Source: Parapedobacter pyrenivorans
Lineage (GTDB): Bacteria; Bacteroidota; Bacteroidia; Sphingobacteriales; Sphingobacteriaceae
Assembly: GCF_014636865.1 (NCBI RefSeq)
Contig: NZ_BMER01000002.1
Coordinates: 640,646-704,645 of the forward strand
Direction: 5' to 3'
Length of the DNA: 64,000 bases
The position numbers and the translations under genes are program-made. Under the pieces are notes generated by a model. That model did no database searches and was not told where the DNA came from. It saw nothing but the letters and a program-made list of their open reading frames with translations. Below, in pieces: positions 1 through 9,351 of this stretch; the first letter of the stretch is position 1, and each line of letters opens with the position of its first letter.

Positions 1-123
1 TTCTTCTACCAGTTGATGACGTAGGTCGTCCGACACAAACAACCGCAGTTCTGCCAGCTCGTCATCCGAAATCAAACGACGTTGGTATTGTTCATACAAA
101 AACTGTAACCGTTCTCGAGTCAT
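1..123 (-). CDS. FecR-family anti-sigma factor, N-terminal fragment
   Basis: The minus strand opens with ATG at 123 and stays open to the left edge, so only the first 41 codons are seen. The peptide begins MTRERLQFLYEQYQRR and continues with LISDDELAEL, the short helical N-terminus that FecR-type anti-sigma factors use to hold their sigma partner. It lies 86 bp downstream of an ECF sigma gene on the same strand, the usual sigma-FecR order in Bacteroidota. FecR proteins span the inner membrane and take a signal from the STN domain of a SusC/FecA-type receptor. None of the four SusC proteins in this window has an STN domain, so the cognate receptor is probably to the left of the window. The call rests on a short stretch plus context. 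Confidence 0.6.
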   Translation of the reverse strand, partial: MTRERLQFLYEQYQRRLISDDELAELRLFVSDDLRHQLVEE

Positions 124-209
124 CTTTATGCGCTAAAGCTATAATTGGCTGCTTGCTATAATAGAGACCCACAACAGCCGGAAGAGGAGTAATCAAATTG
201 AGAAAAAAA

Positions 210-812
210 TTACATTTGTTGTAAAAGGATCACCAAGAGCAAGACGACCAAATCATGGTATTTGGCCATATAATCCCGCAAAAATCGCAATGCCAGCTGC
301 ATATGGGTTTTAACGGTCAGCTGCGAAAGGTTGGTCCGTTCCGCTACTTCTTTATATTTTAGTCCTTCGTTCTTACATAGTTGAAAAATCAGACGCCGTT
401 GTGGCGGAAGCAGCGCGATTGCGCGATCAATGACTTCTTGGGTATCCCTCAAATTGATCCACTGCTCCGTGGATAGGTCAGTAGCGGTACGGTCATCTTT
501 GATTGCTGCACTAATTGTTCGCTCTAAGATGGTTCTTCTCAGCCACTTCAGTGTCAGATTCCGTGTAATCACCCGAAGGTATGCCTCAACACTTTCTATT
601 TTTTCTGGTTCTTTACTTTGCCACAATCTCAAAAACACCTCATGCACCATATCTTCCGCTACTTCTATAGATCTGGAAATTCTGAGGGCGTACGTATAGA
701 CTTTCGGACGGAATCGATCATAAAGTACGTCAAACGCCCGCGCATCCTGAACGCCTAGTCGTTCAAGGAGCTGTTTTTCCGTTAGGTTCTGCTTTGTATT
801 TAAAGGTTCCAT
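210..812 (-). CDS. ECF-subfamily RNA polymerase sigma-70 factor (FecI-like)
   Basis: This is a 200-residue alternative sigma factor with region 2 (YALRISRSIEVAEDMVHEVF, the segment that contacts -10 DNA and core) and region 4 with a helix-turn-helix (EGLKYKEVAERTNLSQLTVK). The open frame reaches a GTG at 842, but the ATG at 812 (MEPLNTKQN) gives the usual family length and is preferred. The C-terminus is a hydrophobic run (VVLLLVILL), a common oddity of Bacteroidota ECF factors that precede FecR. A -7 box TACCTTTG lies at 891-898. The next gene is the FecR fragment, so the pair forms a cell-surface signalling module. It probably controls a receptor operon outside the window. Confidence 0.85.
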   Translation of the reverse strand: MEPLNTKQNLTEKQLLERLGVQDARAFDVLYDRFRPKVYTYALRISRSIEVAEDMVHEVFLRLWQSKEPEKIESVEAYLRVITRNLTLKWLRRTILERTISAAIKDDRTATDLSTEQWINLRDTQEVIDRAIALLPPQRRLIFQLCKNEGLKYKEVAERTNLSQLTVKTHMQLALRFLRDYMAKYHDLVVLLLVILLQQM

Positions 813-875
813 TCGCTTCAAAGACCCGTAGATAGTATACACTACCGTCCATCGTCCTGCTCAGTCACCAGAACG

Positions 876-898
876 TATAATTGGCTAATCCAAAGGTA
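876..898 (-). promoter_or_regulatory. Predicted promoter of the ECF sigma gene
   Basis: On the minus strand TACCTTTG (891-898) matches the Bacteroidota -7 consensus TAnnTTTG exactly. It is followed by GATTAGCCAATTATA. The 11-mer AGCCAATTATA recurs at 140-150, just upstream of the FecR start. No clear TTTG box is seen about 20 bp upstream of the -7. Confidence 0.45.
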
Positions 899-943
899 TA
901 GTTGATTCTAACGAAAACCTAACCGCATTTTTTCCTAAGCCGA

Positions 944-964
944 CTGTTATATATCACATAACAG
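944..964. repeat. Short inverted repeat between DUF1080 and sigma genes
   Basis: CTGTTAT at 944-950 and ATAACAG at 958-964 form a perfect 7-bp inverted repeat with a 7-nt loop. It lies 33 bp beyond the stop of the DUF1080 gene and upstream of the sigma promoter, so it could be a weak terminator or an operator. It has no GC-rich stem or T-tract. Confidence 0.3.
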
Positions 965-996
965 AGAAAACAAGATTAGTTATAGGCAAAAGAAAG

Positions 997-1674
997 TCAG
1001 AAGGCTGTAATGGTAACATCCCTAAGCTGAATCTTCGCTGCGCCACCTCCATGGAGTTGAAAGGCGATGACGCCCTTTTTGGAAATCGTGGGGTCCTCCT
1101 CGATGTAATCACAGGTCTTCACACCATTGATATAGAGCTCATGATGGTTTCCGCGAACTCGAACAATGTAGCTATTCCAGCCGCCTTTATAGATGATATG
1201 TTGCAAGGTACTCAAATCACCCGCCACCAACAATGCCCGGCGATGTTCGTCATAAATGTCACCCCAGTGGCCGTCACCGATATCGGCCTGATAGCCGACG
1301 ATATCGTTGTCTACCACAGATGAACGATATTGAATACCACTGTTGATGAATCCCGTAGCGTGATCACCCGATAACCGGAAGAGGCAACGGAATTCAAAAT
1401 CCTCATACTCTTTGGTGGTTTGCAAATAGGTATTTTTGGGCACATTGCTCACGCCGTCCCCGCCCGTCAGAAAGCTGTCCGCTACCGTCCAAAAACGGCT
1501 ATCAGCCGGATCGACCGGCTTCCAACCATTCAGGGTCTTTCCGTCGAACAGCACGACGGTTTTACCCGGCTGTTCACTTTTTGGTGTTTGCTGCGCACAA
1601 GCACCCGAAACACCAAACAGGGCGGCTGTAATCGAAAATAATATAAATAATCGCATCTCCGGTTTTACTATCAT
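997..1674 (-). CDS. Secreted DUF1080 (3-keto-disaccharide hydrolase) protein
   Basis: About 225 residues. An N-terminal Sec signal (hydrophobic RLFILFSITAALFGVSGA) is followed by one DUF1080 domain with the hallmark start VVLFDGKTLNGWKPVD, then HATGFINSGIQYRSS, and late-domain GNHHELYINGVKTCDYIEED. DUF1080 is a concanavalin-like beta-sandwich found in 3-ketoglucoside hydrolases and in many Bacteroidota polysaccharide loci. A Cys follows the hydrophobic core (SGAC), but the lipobox is poor, so periplasmic release is as likely as lipidation. The frame is open to a TTG at 1689. ATG 1674 or ATG 1656 are better starts. It lies 115 bp downstream of a SusD gene and has its own -7 box. Confidence 0.8.
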   Translation of the reverse strand: MIVKPEMRLFILFSITAALFGVSGACAQQTPKSEQPGKTVVLFDGKTLNGWKPVDPADSRFWTVADSFLTGGDGVSNVPKNTYLQTTKEYEDFEFRCLFRLSGDHATGFINSGIQYRSSVVDNDIVGYQADIGDGHWGDIYDEHRRALLVAGDLSTLQHIIYKGGWNSYIVRVRGNHHELYINGVKTCDYIEEDPTISKKGVIAFQLHGGGAAKIQLRDVTITAF

Positions 1675-1689
1675 CTTTTTGTAAACCAA

Positions 1690-1707
1690 TTGGTATTAAC
1701 AAAATTA
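1690..1707 (-). promoter_or_regulatory. Predicted promoter of the DUF1080 gene
   Basis: TAATTTTG on the minus strand (1700-1707) matches the -7 consensus and lies 26 bp before the ATG at 1674. It is followed by TTAATACCAATTGG, which holds the palindrome ACCAATTGGT (1685-1694). Confidence 0.4.
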
Positions 1708-1789
1708 ACTAGGTAAAGTACGGTAAGCCACGCCTTTGCTATCCTATGCTAACTGTTTTTTATCTGAACAAAGTAACAACGTTTTCCTT

Positions 1790-3685
1790 TTACAACTCTT
1801 CTGCCGGTATTGCATCCAACGGCGGAACATTGTCCGCATATCCATCATAGCCAAAATTCTGATTGATCACACCCAAAGTATTGGCGTCAATCATAGATTG
1901 CGGTATTGGCCAAAGCACATGATATGACTGGATTTCATAGGTTTGTCCATTGAACGCAACAACATGATCGCGGAAGAAATTGTTTTTTTCCATCAGCCAA
2001 TCATAGTAAAAGTTGGCGGTTCCGAAGGTAGACGACGAGTAAGTCTTGCCATTAAACGCTTTTCCAGTTTGTGCGAAAATGAAGGCGATGCGGGTTAGTT
2101 CGGTCCTTCTCGGTTCTTCCCAATACAGCTCTCGTGCACGCTCAGACAAGACCGTGCCAATATCGATCTGGTTAGCATCGGTATAGGGAGCACAATGCGC
2201 ACGGGTCCGCACTTCATTAATGTCTACCATGGCCTGGTCTGGCTGTCCTTTCCACCAATAAGCTTCCGCACGCAATAGGTAGGTCTCGGCCAGACGGAAA
2301 ATATACCAGTCACCGGCCCCACCACGGGGCTGCACCGTTCTGGGGTCTGGGGTATACAATTTATAATGAGGCCACCCGTACCAATTCCCTATGGTATCCG
2401 TAGTCAACACCCTGCCATCCTCATCCCGCAATTGAAGCGGCTTTCCATAATAAGGGTTCGATCCGTTAAGGTCTGGATGGTTATATACCAGATCTTCCAT
2501 TCTCATCCAATTATACTGTTTGTGACGCAGGTCATTCGGGTCATCCCATATTTCGAAGGCGTGGTATACCGTAGGTGGGGTACGGCCGATACCACGGCCG
2601 AACGAGCGTACCAAATCGATTTCCCGGCCAGCCTGATCCGACATCCCCGGCCGGCCATCGGGTGTATAGATTTGCTTGGCGGCTGTCTTGCTCCAAAATG
2701 GAACTGCTTGTCGCATCGTCTGCAAATTCACCCGGGAGCTCGGTAAACTTTCTTCAGAATTGACCATATACAATACTTCCTTATTTTCGGGAATATGCTT
2801 ATTGGCAAACCAGTGCAGCCGGGCAACCACATCGTCCCGTACGATTCCTCTGCTTGAAAAATAGTTTCCCTCTTCTTGGGGAATGACCCCAAAGGGCTCC
2901 CGCATCAGTGCATATACACCGCCATTGATTACGGCGCTGGCCGAAGCGATAGCATCGTCAAACTCACCTAATGCCAGATTGATTTTTGTCAATAAGTGCC
3001 CGCATGCCCCTTTGGTAGGTCTACCTTTATCTACGTTATCAGACACCCATTGTACTGCAAACTCCAGATCTTCTTTCATCTTTCGCAAAATAACTTCCCT
3101 TCGGGTAGTCTGAAAATCGAGTCTGGGCGATACAATATGCTTGCCCACATATGGAACATCCCCAAATTGATGGGTCAGTCGATAATAACGCATCGCTCGA
3201 TGGAAATAAGCCATCCCTAAAATGGAATTTCTTTCGGTCTCATCCATCTCAAAGCTGTTGACAGCATCAATGACCACATGCGCATTCCTCAGCCCCCTAT
3301 ATGCATTTTCGATGTGCCATAAGATTTGATTCCCATTGCCATTGTTCAGGTTACCAGTTGGCGTCACCATCAACGTTGCATTTTGGTTTGTACCGGGGTT
3401 GTCATTCATCCCTTCCACACACAGATCCGAAAACATCAACTCCGTAAGGTATGGCGGGGCATCTCCGTAGATTTCCTCCCGTATTTGAATGTCGCAGGCG
3501 GCGAGTGCGTTGTAAAGGCTCGCTACGGTAGTCATTGCGTTTTCCGGTGTAAAAATGGACAGTGGATTGGGATTCAGGAACGTTTTATTGCAACCGTAGG
3601 GAATCATCAAAAAAGCAAGCGATGACACCGCACCCCATACAACAAATTTGATTTTTTTATATATCGTCTTCATATCCGTTATCAT
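1790..3685 (-). CDS. SusD/RagB-family glycan-binding lipoprotein (pair with SusC at 3701)
   Basis: About 631 residues. SusD proteins are surface lipoproteins that form a lid on the SusC channel and bind the imported oligosaccharide. The start MKTIYKKIKFVVW is followed by a hydrophobic core and a lipobox-like site ending PYGC, then KTFLNPNPLS, the usual sequence after the lipid anchor. TPR-like helices follow (GMAYFHRAMRYYRLTHQFGDVPYV). The C-terminal RagB domain has FRLAETYLLRAEAYWWKG and the signature region SERARELYWEEPRRTELTRIAF. ATG 3685 and ATG 3673 are both possible, and the latter gives a cleaner signal peptide. The gene starts 15 bp after the SusC stop, so the two are co-transcribed. 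The substrate cannot be read from sequence. Context suggests a furanoside- or uronate-containing glycan. Confidence 0.95.
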   Translation of the reverse strand: MITDMKTIYKKIKFVVWGAVSSLAFLMIPYGCNKTFLNPNPLSIFTPENAMTTVASLYNALAACDIQIREEIYGDAPPYLTELMFSDLCVEGMNDNPGTNQNATLMVTPTGNLNNGNGNQILWHIENAYRGLRNAHVVIDAVNSFEMDETERNSILGMAYFHRAMRYYRLTHQFGDVPYVGKHIVSPRLDFQTTRREVILRKMKEDLEFAVQWVSDNVDKGRPTKGACGHLLTKINLALGEFDDAIASASAVINGGVYALMREPFGVIPQEEGNYFSSRGIVRDDVVARLHWFANKHIPENKEVLYMVNSEESLPSSRVNLQTMRQAVPFWSKTAAKQIYTPDGRPGMSDQAGREIDLVRSFGRGIGRTPPTVYHAFEIWDDPNDLRHKQYNWMRMEDLVYNHPDLNGSNPYYGKPLQLRDEDGRVLTTDTIGNWYGWPHYKLYTPDPRTVQPRGGAGDWYIFRLAETYLLRAEAYWWKGQPDQAMVDINEVRTRAHCAPYTDANQIDIGTVLSERARELYWEEPRRTELTRIAFIFAQTGKAFNGKTYSSSTFGTANFYYDWLMEKNNFFRDHVVAFNGQTYEIQSYHVLWPIPQSMIDANTLGVINQNFGYDGYADNVPPLDAIPAEEL

Positions 3686-3700
3686 TTTGTGGTTTACATG

Positions 3701-6700
3701 TTATAGCGACAGATTGACTCCGAACGTATAGTTTCTCGGATATAATCCTTCGGCCTGCGGGTCGGTCTGTTCCCAGTCTGGAGCCCAGAAGCCCACATTC
3801 TGAATATTAAAAAATAGCTTTAGGCTTTTCAGGTTGACGGTATCGAGGTATCGTTGTGGGAAACGGTATGCCAAGCTAATCCGATCAAGGCGTACAAACG
3901 ATTTATTCCTATAGATATCAAACGGTACACCGCCTGTTAATGCATAAAGCCTGCTATACCGATTGGTCGGGTTCTCCGGGGTCCAGTATTCTGTCGCAAA
4001 TGCATTTTGCCGCTCCGGGAAACCATCACTGTTCTTGGCTCGGTTAAATGTTGCTTTATATCCCAATTGTGCGTACATATTGAAGGCAAACTCAAGGTTC
4101 TTGAAAAAGACGAATTCCTGCCGGAGATTCCACCGGAATTGGGGTTCCCTGTAGCCCTGGAATTCGTAGTCCTCCTGGTTGATCACCCCGTTTCCATCTA
4201 CGTCTTTAAGCTTAAAGTCTCCCGGATACTGCCCATATTCAGCCGCCTGTTCTTCTTCTCCCAATTGCCACACACCCAATACCTTTGGAGCCCATATCAC
4301 ATCGATGGCTTTGCCAATAAACCACCGGTTGGGAATATCATCGGACTCGCGCTGGCCGGTAACATTGCCTTCGTCATCCAATACCTCTTCCATATTGCCA
4401 TAAAGGCTGACAATTTTATTCCTGTTGACCGTGAAATTAAAACCGGAGTTCCAACTGAAATTCTCCCGTTTGAGGATAGCGGCATTTAAGGTAAACTCAA
4501 TCCCCCGGTTTTCGATTTTTCCCAAGTTATCTGTCACACTGGCATAACTATTAATCAACGGCAAACTCCGGTCAACCAGCAAGTCCAATGTCGTTGACCT
4601 ATAAAGATCGATAGACCCATCCAAGAGCCCTTCTTTAATGGAAAAATCGAATCCAAGATTCAATTGCTGCGTTCGTTCCCACTTCAATTCATGATTAGCC
4701 ATTCGTTCAACAAACATTCGATTCACCTCGTATGGATTTCCCGTTTCCAATGAATAATAGGGATATTGGCTAATTCCTATTGGAGACAACGCATCATAAA
4801 TACCAATGGCGGAATTTCCATTCTCACCCCACGACAAGCGGAGTTTACCATAGGTGAGGATATTGCTTTGAAGGAACCGTTCATCGCTGATCACCCAGCC
4901 CAATGCTACCGTAGGGAAATAGGCCCTGGGATTCCTCATGCCAAAGGCGGAAAACCCATCCCTTCGCAGTGCGACCGTAGCCATGTACCGATCTTTAAAA
5001 GCGTAATTCAGGCGGCCCATCAATGCATCGCGTGTGCTATAGATGTCATCACTTCCCATATTCCGCGTGTCGCTTCCGCCCGCACCGACGTTGTGATAAC
5101 CCAACACGTCAGAAGGTGCAAATTCCTGAACGCTGAGGTTATCACCCCACCCCTGTACTTTTTCTGCATTGATCAGAACCGTCGCATCCAATTGGTGGTT
5201 ATTGAATCTGTGGCTCCATTTAATCAGGTTATCCAACTGCCATGTAAAATTTTCAGTATGCTCCCTATCCACCTGGCCACCAAACAGGCCCCACTCTTGA
5301 TGTTCCGAAGACTGATGGTTAAAATACCGCCGCATATTGAAGTGAGGCGTATAATTTGCTTGATAACTTATCCCGAAAGGCAATTGCACCTGCGCGAACA
5401 GCGTACTGGTGATGGTGGTGATATCCAATAAACGGTCTGTAAAAGCCCGATCGTAAAGCGGATTACGGGCAGCTACCAAATCGTCAACCGGACTCAACCG
5501 CAACGTTGTGCCATCGTCTTCATACATGCTCCCCCATGGCGAGATCACTTGGATATTTGTCCCAGCATTAACATTGCTTTCGTCTCTTCTCGCAAACTGA
5601 GAATTAATCCCGACTTTCAGCCAACTGGTCACATCGGCATCGATGTTGATACGGTTCCTGATGGTCTTGAACTGGTCGCCTACTACTACGCCTTCATTAT
5701 TATTATAGCCCAGAGAAACAAAATAGGTTAGCGCATTGGCTCTTCCGGATAGGGACACATTGTGATCCTGCCTTAGTGCCTGCTGATAAATCATGTCTGC
5801 CCAGTCAATCGATTTCCCGGCTTTATAATTTTCGATTTCCAATGGTCGCAACCCTAGCCGTGAAAGCCAGATATCCAATGGTTCGCCTGCTAGACCACCT
5901 CGCCACTCGTCCAATGTAACCCCCGATGGTAAGTCATTGGGATCATCATATAGATACAATTTGTCTTTGGTAGTTGGATTGTAGTAGTTTAGCGACTTCA
6001 TCAAATCAGAACGCCAATTGACAAACTCGTCGGCACCATATACTTTTCCATACCGGGTGGGCTGTGCTACACCAATGCTGGAATTAAAGCTAATAATCGG
6101 CTTGCCACTGTCTTTCCCCCGCTTCGTGGTGATCTGGATGACCCCATTCGCACTCCGTGCTCCATAAATCGCTGCCGAGGATGCATCTTTCATTACATCT
6201 ATTGATTCAACATCGTTTGGATTGATGTCCGAGAGATTTCCGACATAAATCACTCCATCCAGTACGATCAGCGGATCAGTGGATGTTCTCAAACTATTGT
6301 TGCCGCGTATCTCAAAGCTTCCGCCCCCTTGCGCCGAGGAAGAGACCCCAACCGCCAAACCCGGTGTATTATTACGCAGAATGTCTGCTATATTCTGGGG
6401 CCTTTCATTTTCAAATTGTTCGGCACTCACCGATGCGATGGCTCCCGTTAAATCTCTCCTTCGCTGTTCTCCGTATCCAATGACCACCACTTCATCAAGC
6501 CTGTCGCTGGATGCATCGAGGAAAATGTTTAATTGCGTGGTTTCATTATTGATTACGATTTCCTTGGCACCAAATCCGATGGAGCTAAAAACAAGCGTCT
6601 CCCCTACATTGGCAGTAATCGAAAAATCGCCCTCGTTGTCCGTTACGGTTTGCTGGTTTCTATCCTTGACCCGTACCGTTACTCCGGTAATCCCCAAACT

Positions 6701-6814
6701 ATCTGTAGACGACAAAACCTTGCCAGTAATGGTTTTGGTTTGGGCATAGGCAGCTTGGATAAACAACATTGCCGCAAGCATACCATATAGTAATAGTCTA
6801 ATTCTTTTCATCAT
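3701..6814 (-). CDS. SusC/RagA-family TonB-linked outer membrane transporter
   Basis: 1037 residues with a Sec signal peptide ending AAYAQ. A carboxypeptidase-regulatory-like beta-sandwich (about 27-105: TITGKVLSSTDSLGITGVTV) follows, then a TonB box/linker (EVVVIGYGEQRRRDLTGAI), a plug domain (about 115-235, with the SusC signature IDVMKDASSAAIYGARSANG) and a 22-strand barrel. It imports oligosaccharides across the outer membrane using TonB energy. There is no STN domain, so it cannot signal directly to a FecR. It sits between the GH172 gene (105 bp upstream) and its SusD (15 bp downstream). Operator/promoter A, upstream of the GH172 gene, probably drives all three. Confidence 0.96.
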   Translation of the reverse strand: MMKRIRLLLYGMLAAMLFIQAAYAQTKTITGKVLSSTDSLGITGVTVRVKDRNQQTVTDNEGDFSITANVGETLVFSSIGFGAKEIVINNETTQLNIFLDASSDRLDEVVVIGYGEQRRRDLTGAIASVSAEQFENERPQNIADILRNNTPGLAVGVSSSAQGGGSFEIRGNNSLRTSTDPLIVLDGVIYVGNLSDINPNDVESIDVMKDASSAAIYGARSANGVIQITTKRGKDSGKPIISFNSSIGVAQPTRYGKVYGADEFVNWRSDLMKSLNYYNPTTKDKLYLYDDPNDLPSGVTLDEWRGGLAGEPLDIWLSRLGLRPLEIENYKAGKSIDWADMIYQQALRQDHNVSLSGRANALTYFVSLGYNNNEGVVVGDQFKTIRNRINIDADVTSWLKVGINSQFARRDESNVNAGTNIQVISPWGSMYEDDGTTLRLSPVDDLVAARNPLYDRAFTDRLLDITTITSTLFAQVQLPFGISYQANYTPHFNMRRYFNHQSSEHQEWGLFGGQVDREHTENFTWQLDNLIKWSHRFNNHQLDATVLINAEKVQGWGDNLSVQEFAPSDVLGYHNVGAGGSDTRNMGSDDIYSTRDALMGRLNYAFKDRYMATVALRRDGFSAFGMRNPRAYFPTVALGWVISDERFLQSNILTYGKLRLSWGENGNSAIGIYDALSPIGISQYPYYSLETGNPYEVNRMFVERMANHELKWERTQQLNLGFDFSIKEGLLDGSIDLYRSTTLDLLVDRSLPLINSYASVTDNLGKIENRGIEFTLNAAILKRENFSWNSGFNFTVNRNKIVSLYGNMEEVLDDEGNVTGQRESDDIPNRWFIGKAIDVIWAPKVLGVWQLGEEEQAAEYGQYPGDFKLKDVDGNGVINQEDYEFQGYREPQFRWNLRQEFVFFKNLEFAFNMYAQLGYKATFNRAKNSDGFPERQNAFATEYWTPENPTNRYSRLYALTGGVPFDIYRNKSFVRLDRISLAYRFPQRYLDTVNLKSLKLFFNIQNVGFWAPDWEQTDPQAEGLYPRNYTFGVNLSL

Positions 6815-6863
6815 TTAATTGGTTGTGGTCAGTTAGCGATTGTCTGCGCTACAGCGTGTTTGA

Positions 6864-6906
6864 ACACTTTTTTGAAGTGTGATGGGACATTGCCGCCCCA
6901 TCGCAC
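6864..6906 (-). repeat. Adjacent hairpins in the leader between GH172 and SusC genes
   Basis: ACACTT (6864-6869) and AAGTGT (6875-6880) make a perfect 6-bp stem with a TTTTG loop. Just beside it GTGATGGG and CCCATCGCAC form a second, bulged stem ending at 6906. They lie between the GH172 stop and the SusC start. They could be a partial terminator or a stabilising element that sets the SusC dose relative to the enzyme. Confidence 0.35.
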
Positions 6907-6919
6907 CAGGAGGTTGGAA

Positions 6920-9187
6920 TCATTTTACGACAAAATTCGGCATCACGTAGCTATAAACCTCATAGCGAAGTTCACTCCATGCGCTTTTCTTGGGGTAAGG
7001 GTAACCAGGATACAGTTCCCTGTCTTCCGGCACGAACTTTACACGTACCCGTATCGATGAGCGGCCCTGCGTCAACCGTGCTGGGATTAAAAACTCATCG
7101 TCACGGAACTTCCGGTTAGATGTCATCACCTCGTATACCCGCTCGCCCAACTCTCCCTTGGGTGGCGAATACATGTAGCTATTAGATCCAGCCGTATACC
7201 AAATCCCGGCATACTCCCATTTTGGGTTTTCTGGATCGAATGAACCGCTGGCGTCGGCGATGTATACTTCTGCCTTCTGGTTAGGAAAACTGTAATCGAA
7301 GGCTCGTCGTAACATCGCTCCATAGTTCTTCGAATCCAAGTGAACGGAAAACTCAGACTCGCCCCGTGTATACCTACCTGTTTCGGTATGGGGCGCAAAA
7401 ACTTCACTTCCGATATACCGATCGTAGTGGTCACGTTCGTCCTTAGGCAATTCCCAAGCTTCCTGTGGAAAAGTGTCAATAGACAACCCATCATAGCGAG
7501 AAGTAATCTCTTCTACTTCAGAAGCATGCGGCGAATGATAAGCATGATATTTTTCGCTTTGTTCATTACCGACATTCAGCTCATCTGTTTGGATTAGCGA
7601 TGCCGACGGCAACCCATACCAATAAGTCACCGTTCGATAATGCTCTTTGGACAAGTTCCATCCTCCGTGCTCCAAATTGATCACCGCCCGGTTACCGAAC
7701 GGCATGGCATCGGCAATCAGAAATCGATAGGCGGAGTGATAGCTATCCTTTTCATTTTTAGCTTCATCACCACGTCTGGCACCTACTGGATGTCCAGCAA
7801 AAGGTAAAGTCATGGTTTCTCCGCCCCAATAGTCTCCACCACCACCCCATTCCTCGGTTCCGGTTCCATGGGCCTGGGGGGTTCGGGCGCCATCGAAGAA
7901 AAAGCGTGGATCGGCTTCCAATGTTTGCAGGAAGTTACGCTTCGTAAATAGAAACGACGTCCCCACGAAATTGCCCGACCAGACATCTTCTCCCTCCACG
8001 CCACGGGTATCTAATAAAGTCATATCCAGCCCCAGTTCCGGATCGGCAAAATCCTTGTAGGTCGCATGGAAATAACTACTTTGATTGGGAGCCACATCCT
8101 TATACGGTTCATAGCGTATCTCATACTGAATCTCGGTATCGCCAGGGTCTATGCCCGCAATTTCAAAACGAGCGGACTTGAAAAACGGCATTGGATAATA
8201 ACACGACAATTCGACTTGCTGGCTGTCGTAATCAAAACGAATGTTGATTGGAAAACCTTTAACAAGAAATTCCTGCTGCTCACGATTGTAAAGTGTTCCG
8301 GTACCATAAAACAATGCCAGCGGTGCATTAATGGATGGATTAATGCGGTCATCCCATGTGACCAATAATTGCAAATCCTCCAAATCGATTGCCTTTTCGA
8401 GCGGAATGGTAAACTTGAGCGCCCTGACAACCGATGGGCCGGCATCCCGGATTTCTGCAAACACCTTGCGGGAATTGTCAAGTGCGATGGTCCCCTGCTT
8501 TGCGGGTATGTCTTTGGGCGCAATATCACTTCCCGAACGGCTCAGTAAATCGACCACATCGCGGTCCGGCACATCATTAACATCCCATGCCTTAATCGGC
8601 TGTGAAAGGTGTTTCTCATTGGCATATCGCTTATAGATATAGTACCCCGTACCGTAAAACGTACGTGAATAGGCCAGCTGGAGAGATTTTTGGAAGCCAA
8701 TAGGCACCCACATCAAATCCGCGCCTTTGGTCTTGGTCCAGGTAAACGTAAGCGGTTCCGGAAATGCCTTCTCGGGGAGAAAGGTGGCGTGGGTTATTTC
8801 TTTTTTCGCATTTTCCGGATCATCGGTGCCGGTCTCCTTGATTACATAGTCATGGTCGTCGACTACATAATGCCAAGGGCTACCGTGCCAGTGATTTGTC
8901 CGTTTGAAGTAAAGTACCCCTGGTCCGACAACATCCATTGTCACATTAAAATCCTCACTTTTACCCATCCAGAGGAAGTTACGCGAATCCGCTGCCCGAT
9001 TCCCCCCTTCCCGCATATAGGTACTGATCATATAAGCCCGTTCACCGATTCGTTGCAGCGGTAGCTTATCCCACATCCGGTAAGCATCCAAACCTACCGG
9101 AATAGTAGGTGGTTGCTGGGCGGTTAGTCGACTGATCTGGCAGTTCAACCCCAAAAAAACAAACAAATACAAGAATCTATTTTTCAT
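6920..9187 (-). CDS. Secreted GH172 (DUF2961) glycoside hydrolase
   Basis: 755 residues with a Sec signal peptide of about 23 residues (cut near LTA/QQ). The DUF2961 double jelly roll is recognised by FLWMGKSEDFNVTMDVVGPG near residues 71-90, FKRTNHWHGSPWHY, and the glycine-rich signature GTGTEEWGGGGDYWGG at 441-456, which carries acidic residues expected in the active site. A C-terminal beta-rich part (about 600-755) may be an extra sandwich domain. GH172 includes difructose-dianhydride enzymes and exo-acting D-arabinofuranosidases, so a furanoside substrate is a reasonable inference, not a proof. It is the first gene after operator A and is followed by SusC and SusD. Confidence 0.85.
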   Translation of the reverse strand: MKNRFLYLFVFLGLNCQISRLTAQQPPTIPVGLDAYRMWDKLPLQRIGERAYMISTYMREGGNRAADSRNFLWMGKSEDFNVTMDVVGPGVLYFKRTNHWHGSPWHYVVDDHDYVIKETGTDDPENAKKEITHATFLPEKAFPEPLTFTWTKTKGADLMWVPIGFQKSLQLAYSRTFYGTGYYIYKRYANEKHLSQPIKAWDVNDVPDRDVVDLLSRSGSDIAPKDIPAKQGTIALDNSRKVFAEIRDAGPSVVRALKFTIPLEKAIDLEDLQLLVTWDDRINPSINAPLALFYGTGTLYNREQQEFLVKGFPINIRFDYDSQQVELSCYYPMPFFKSARFEIAGIDPGDTEIQYEIRYEPYKDVAPNQSSYFHATYKDFADPELGLDMTLLDTRGVEGEDVWSGNFVGTSFLFTKRNFLQTLEADPRFFFDGARTPQAHGTGTEEWGGGGDYWGGETMTLPFAGHPVGARRGDEAKNEKDSYHSAYRFLIADAMPFGNRAVINLEHGGWNLSKEHYRTVTYWYGLPSASLIQTDELNVGNEQSEKYHAYHSPHASEVEEITSRYDGLSIDTFPQEAWELPKDERDHYDRYIGSEVFAPHTETGRYTRGESEFSVHLDSKNYGAMLRRAFDYSFPNQKAEVYIADASGSFDPENPKWEYAGIWYTAGSNSYMYSPPKGELGERVYEVMTSNRKFRDDEFLIPARLTQGRSSIRVRVKFVPEDRELYPGYPYPKKSAWSELRYEVYSYVMPNFVVK

Positions 9188-9275
9188 AATTTTGTCTTTA
9201 TATCTTTAGTAAACTCAATGGACTTATAACACACCTAATTTTTTACCGATCACTCCGCTTTGTTAAACTATCTAG

Positions 9276-9340
9276 CTAAAGTAGCAACAACCAAGTAGTG
9301 CAGCTTAAATGGGATTTGCAGGTTACTAAACTATCTTAAC
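9276..9340 (-). promoter_or_regulatory. Promoter and operator A (AraC-type, GH172-SusC-SusD operon)
   Basis: A 38-bp site at 9303-9340 holds two tandem half-sites 21 bp apart on the minus strand: distal GTTAAGATAGTTTA and proximal GCAAATCCCATTTAAGC. After 19 bp comes the -7 box TACTTTAG (9276-9283). It differs from operator B at only 4 of 38 positions. The half-site spacing and its position beside the -33 region are typical of AraC-family activators. Confidence 0.7.
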
Positions 9341-9351
9341 GAAGCATCCTA

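Noticed and set aside
4766..5431. Plus-strand 221-codon ORF inside SusC
   Set aside because: Antisense of a full-length SusC with intact domains; no ribosome site or recognisable motif.
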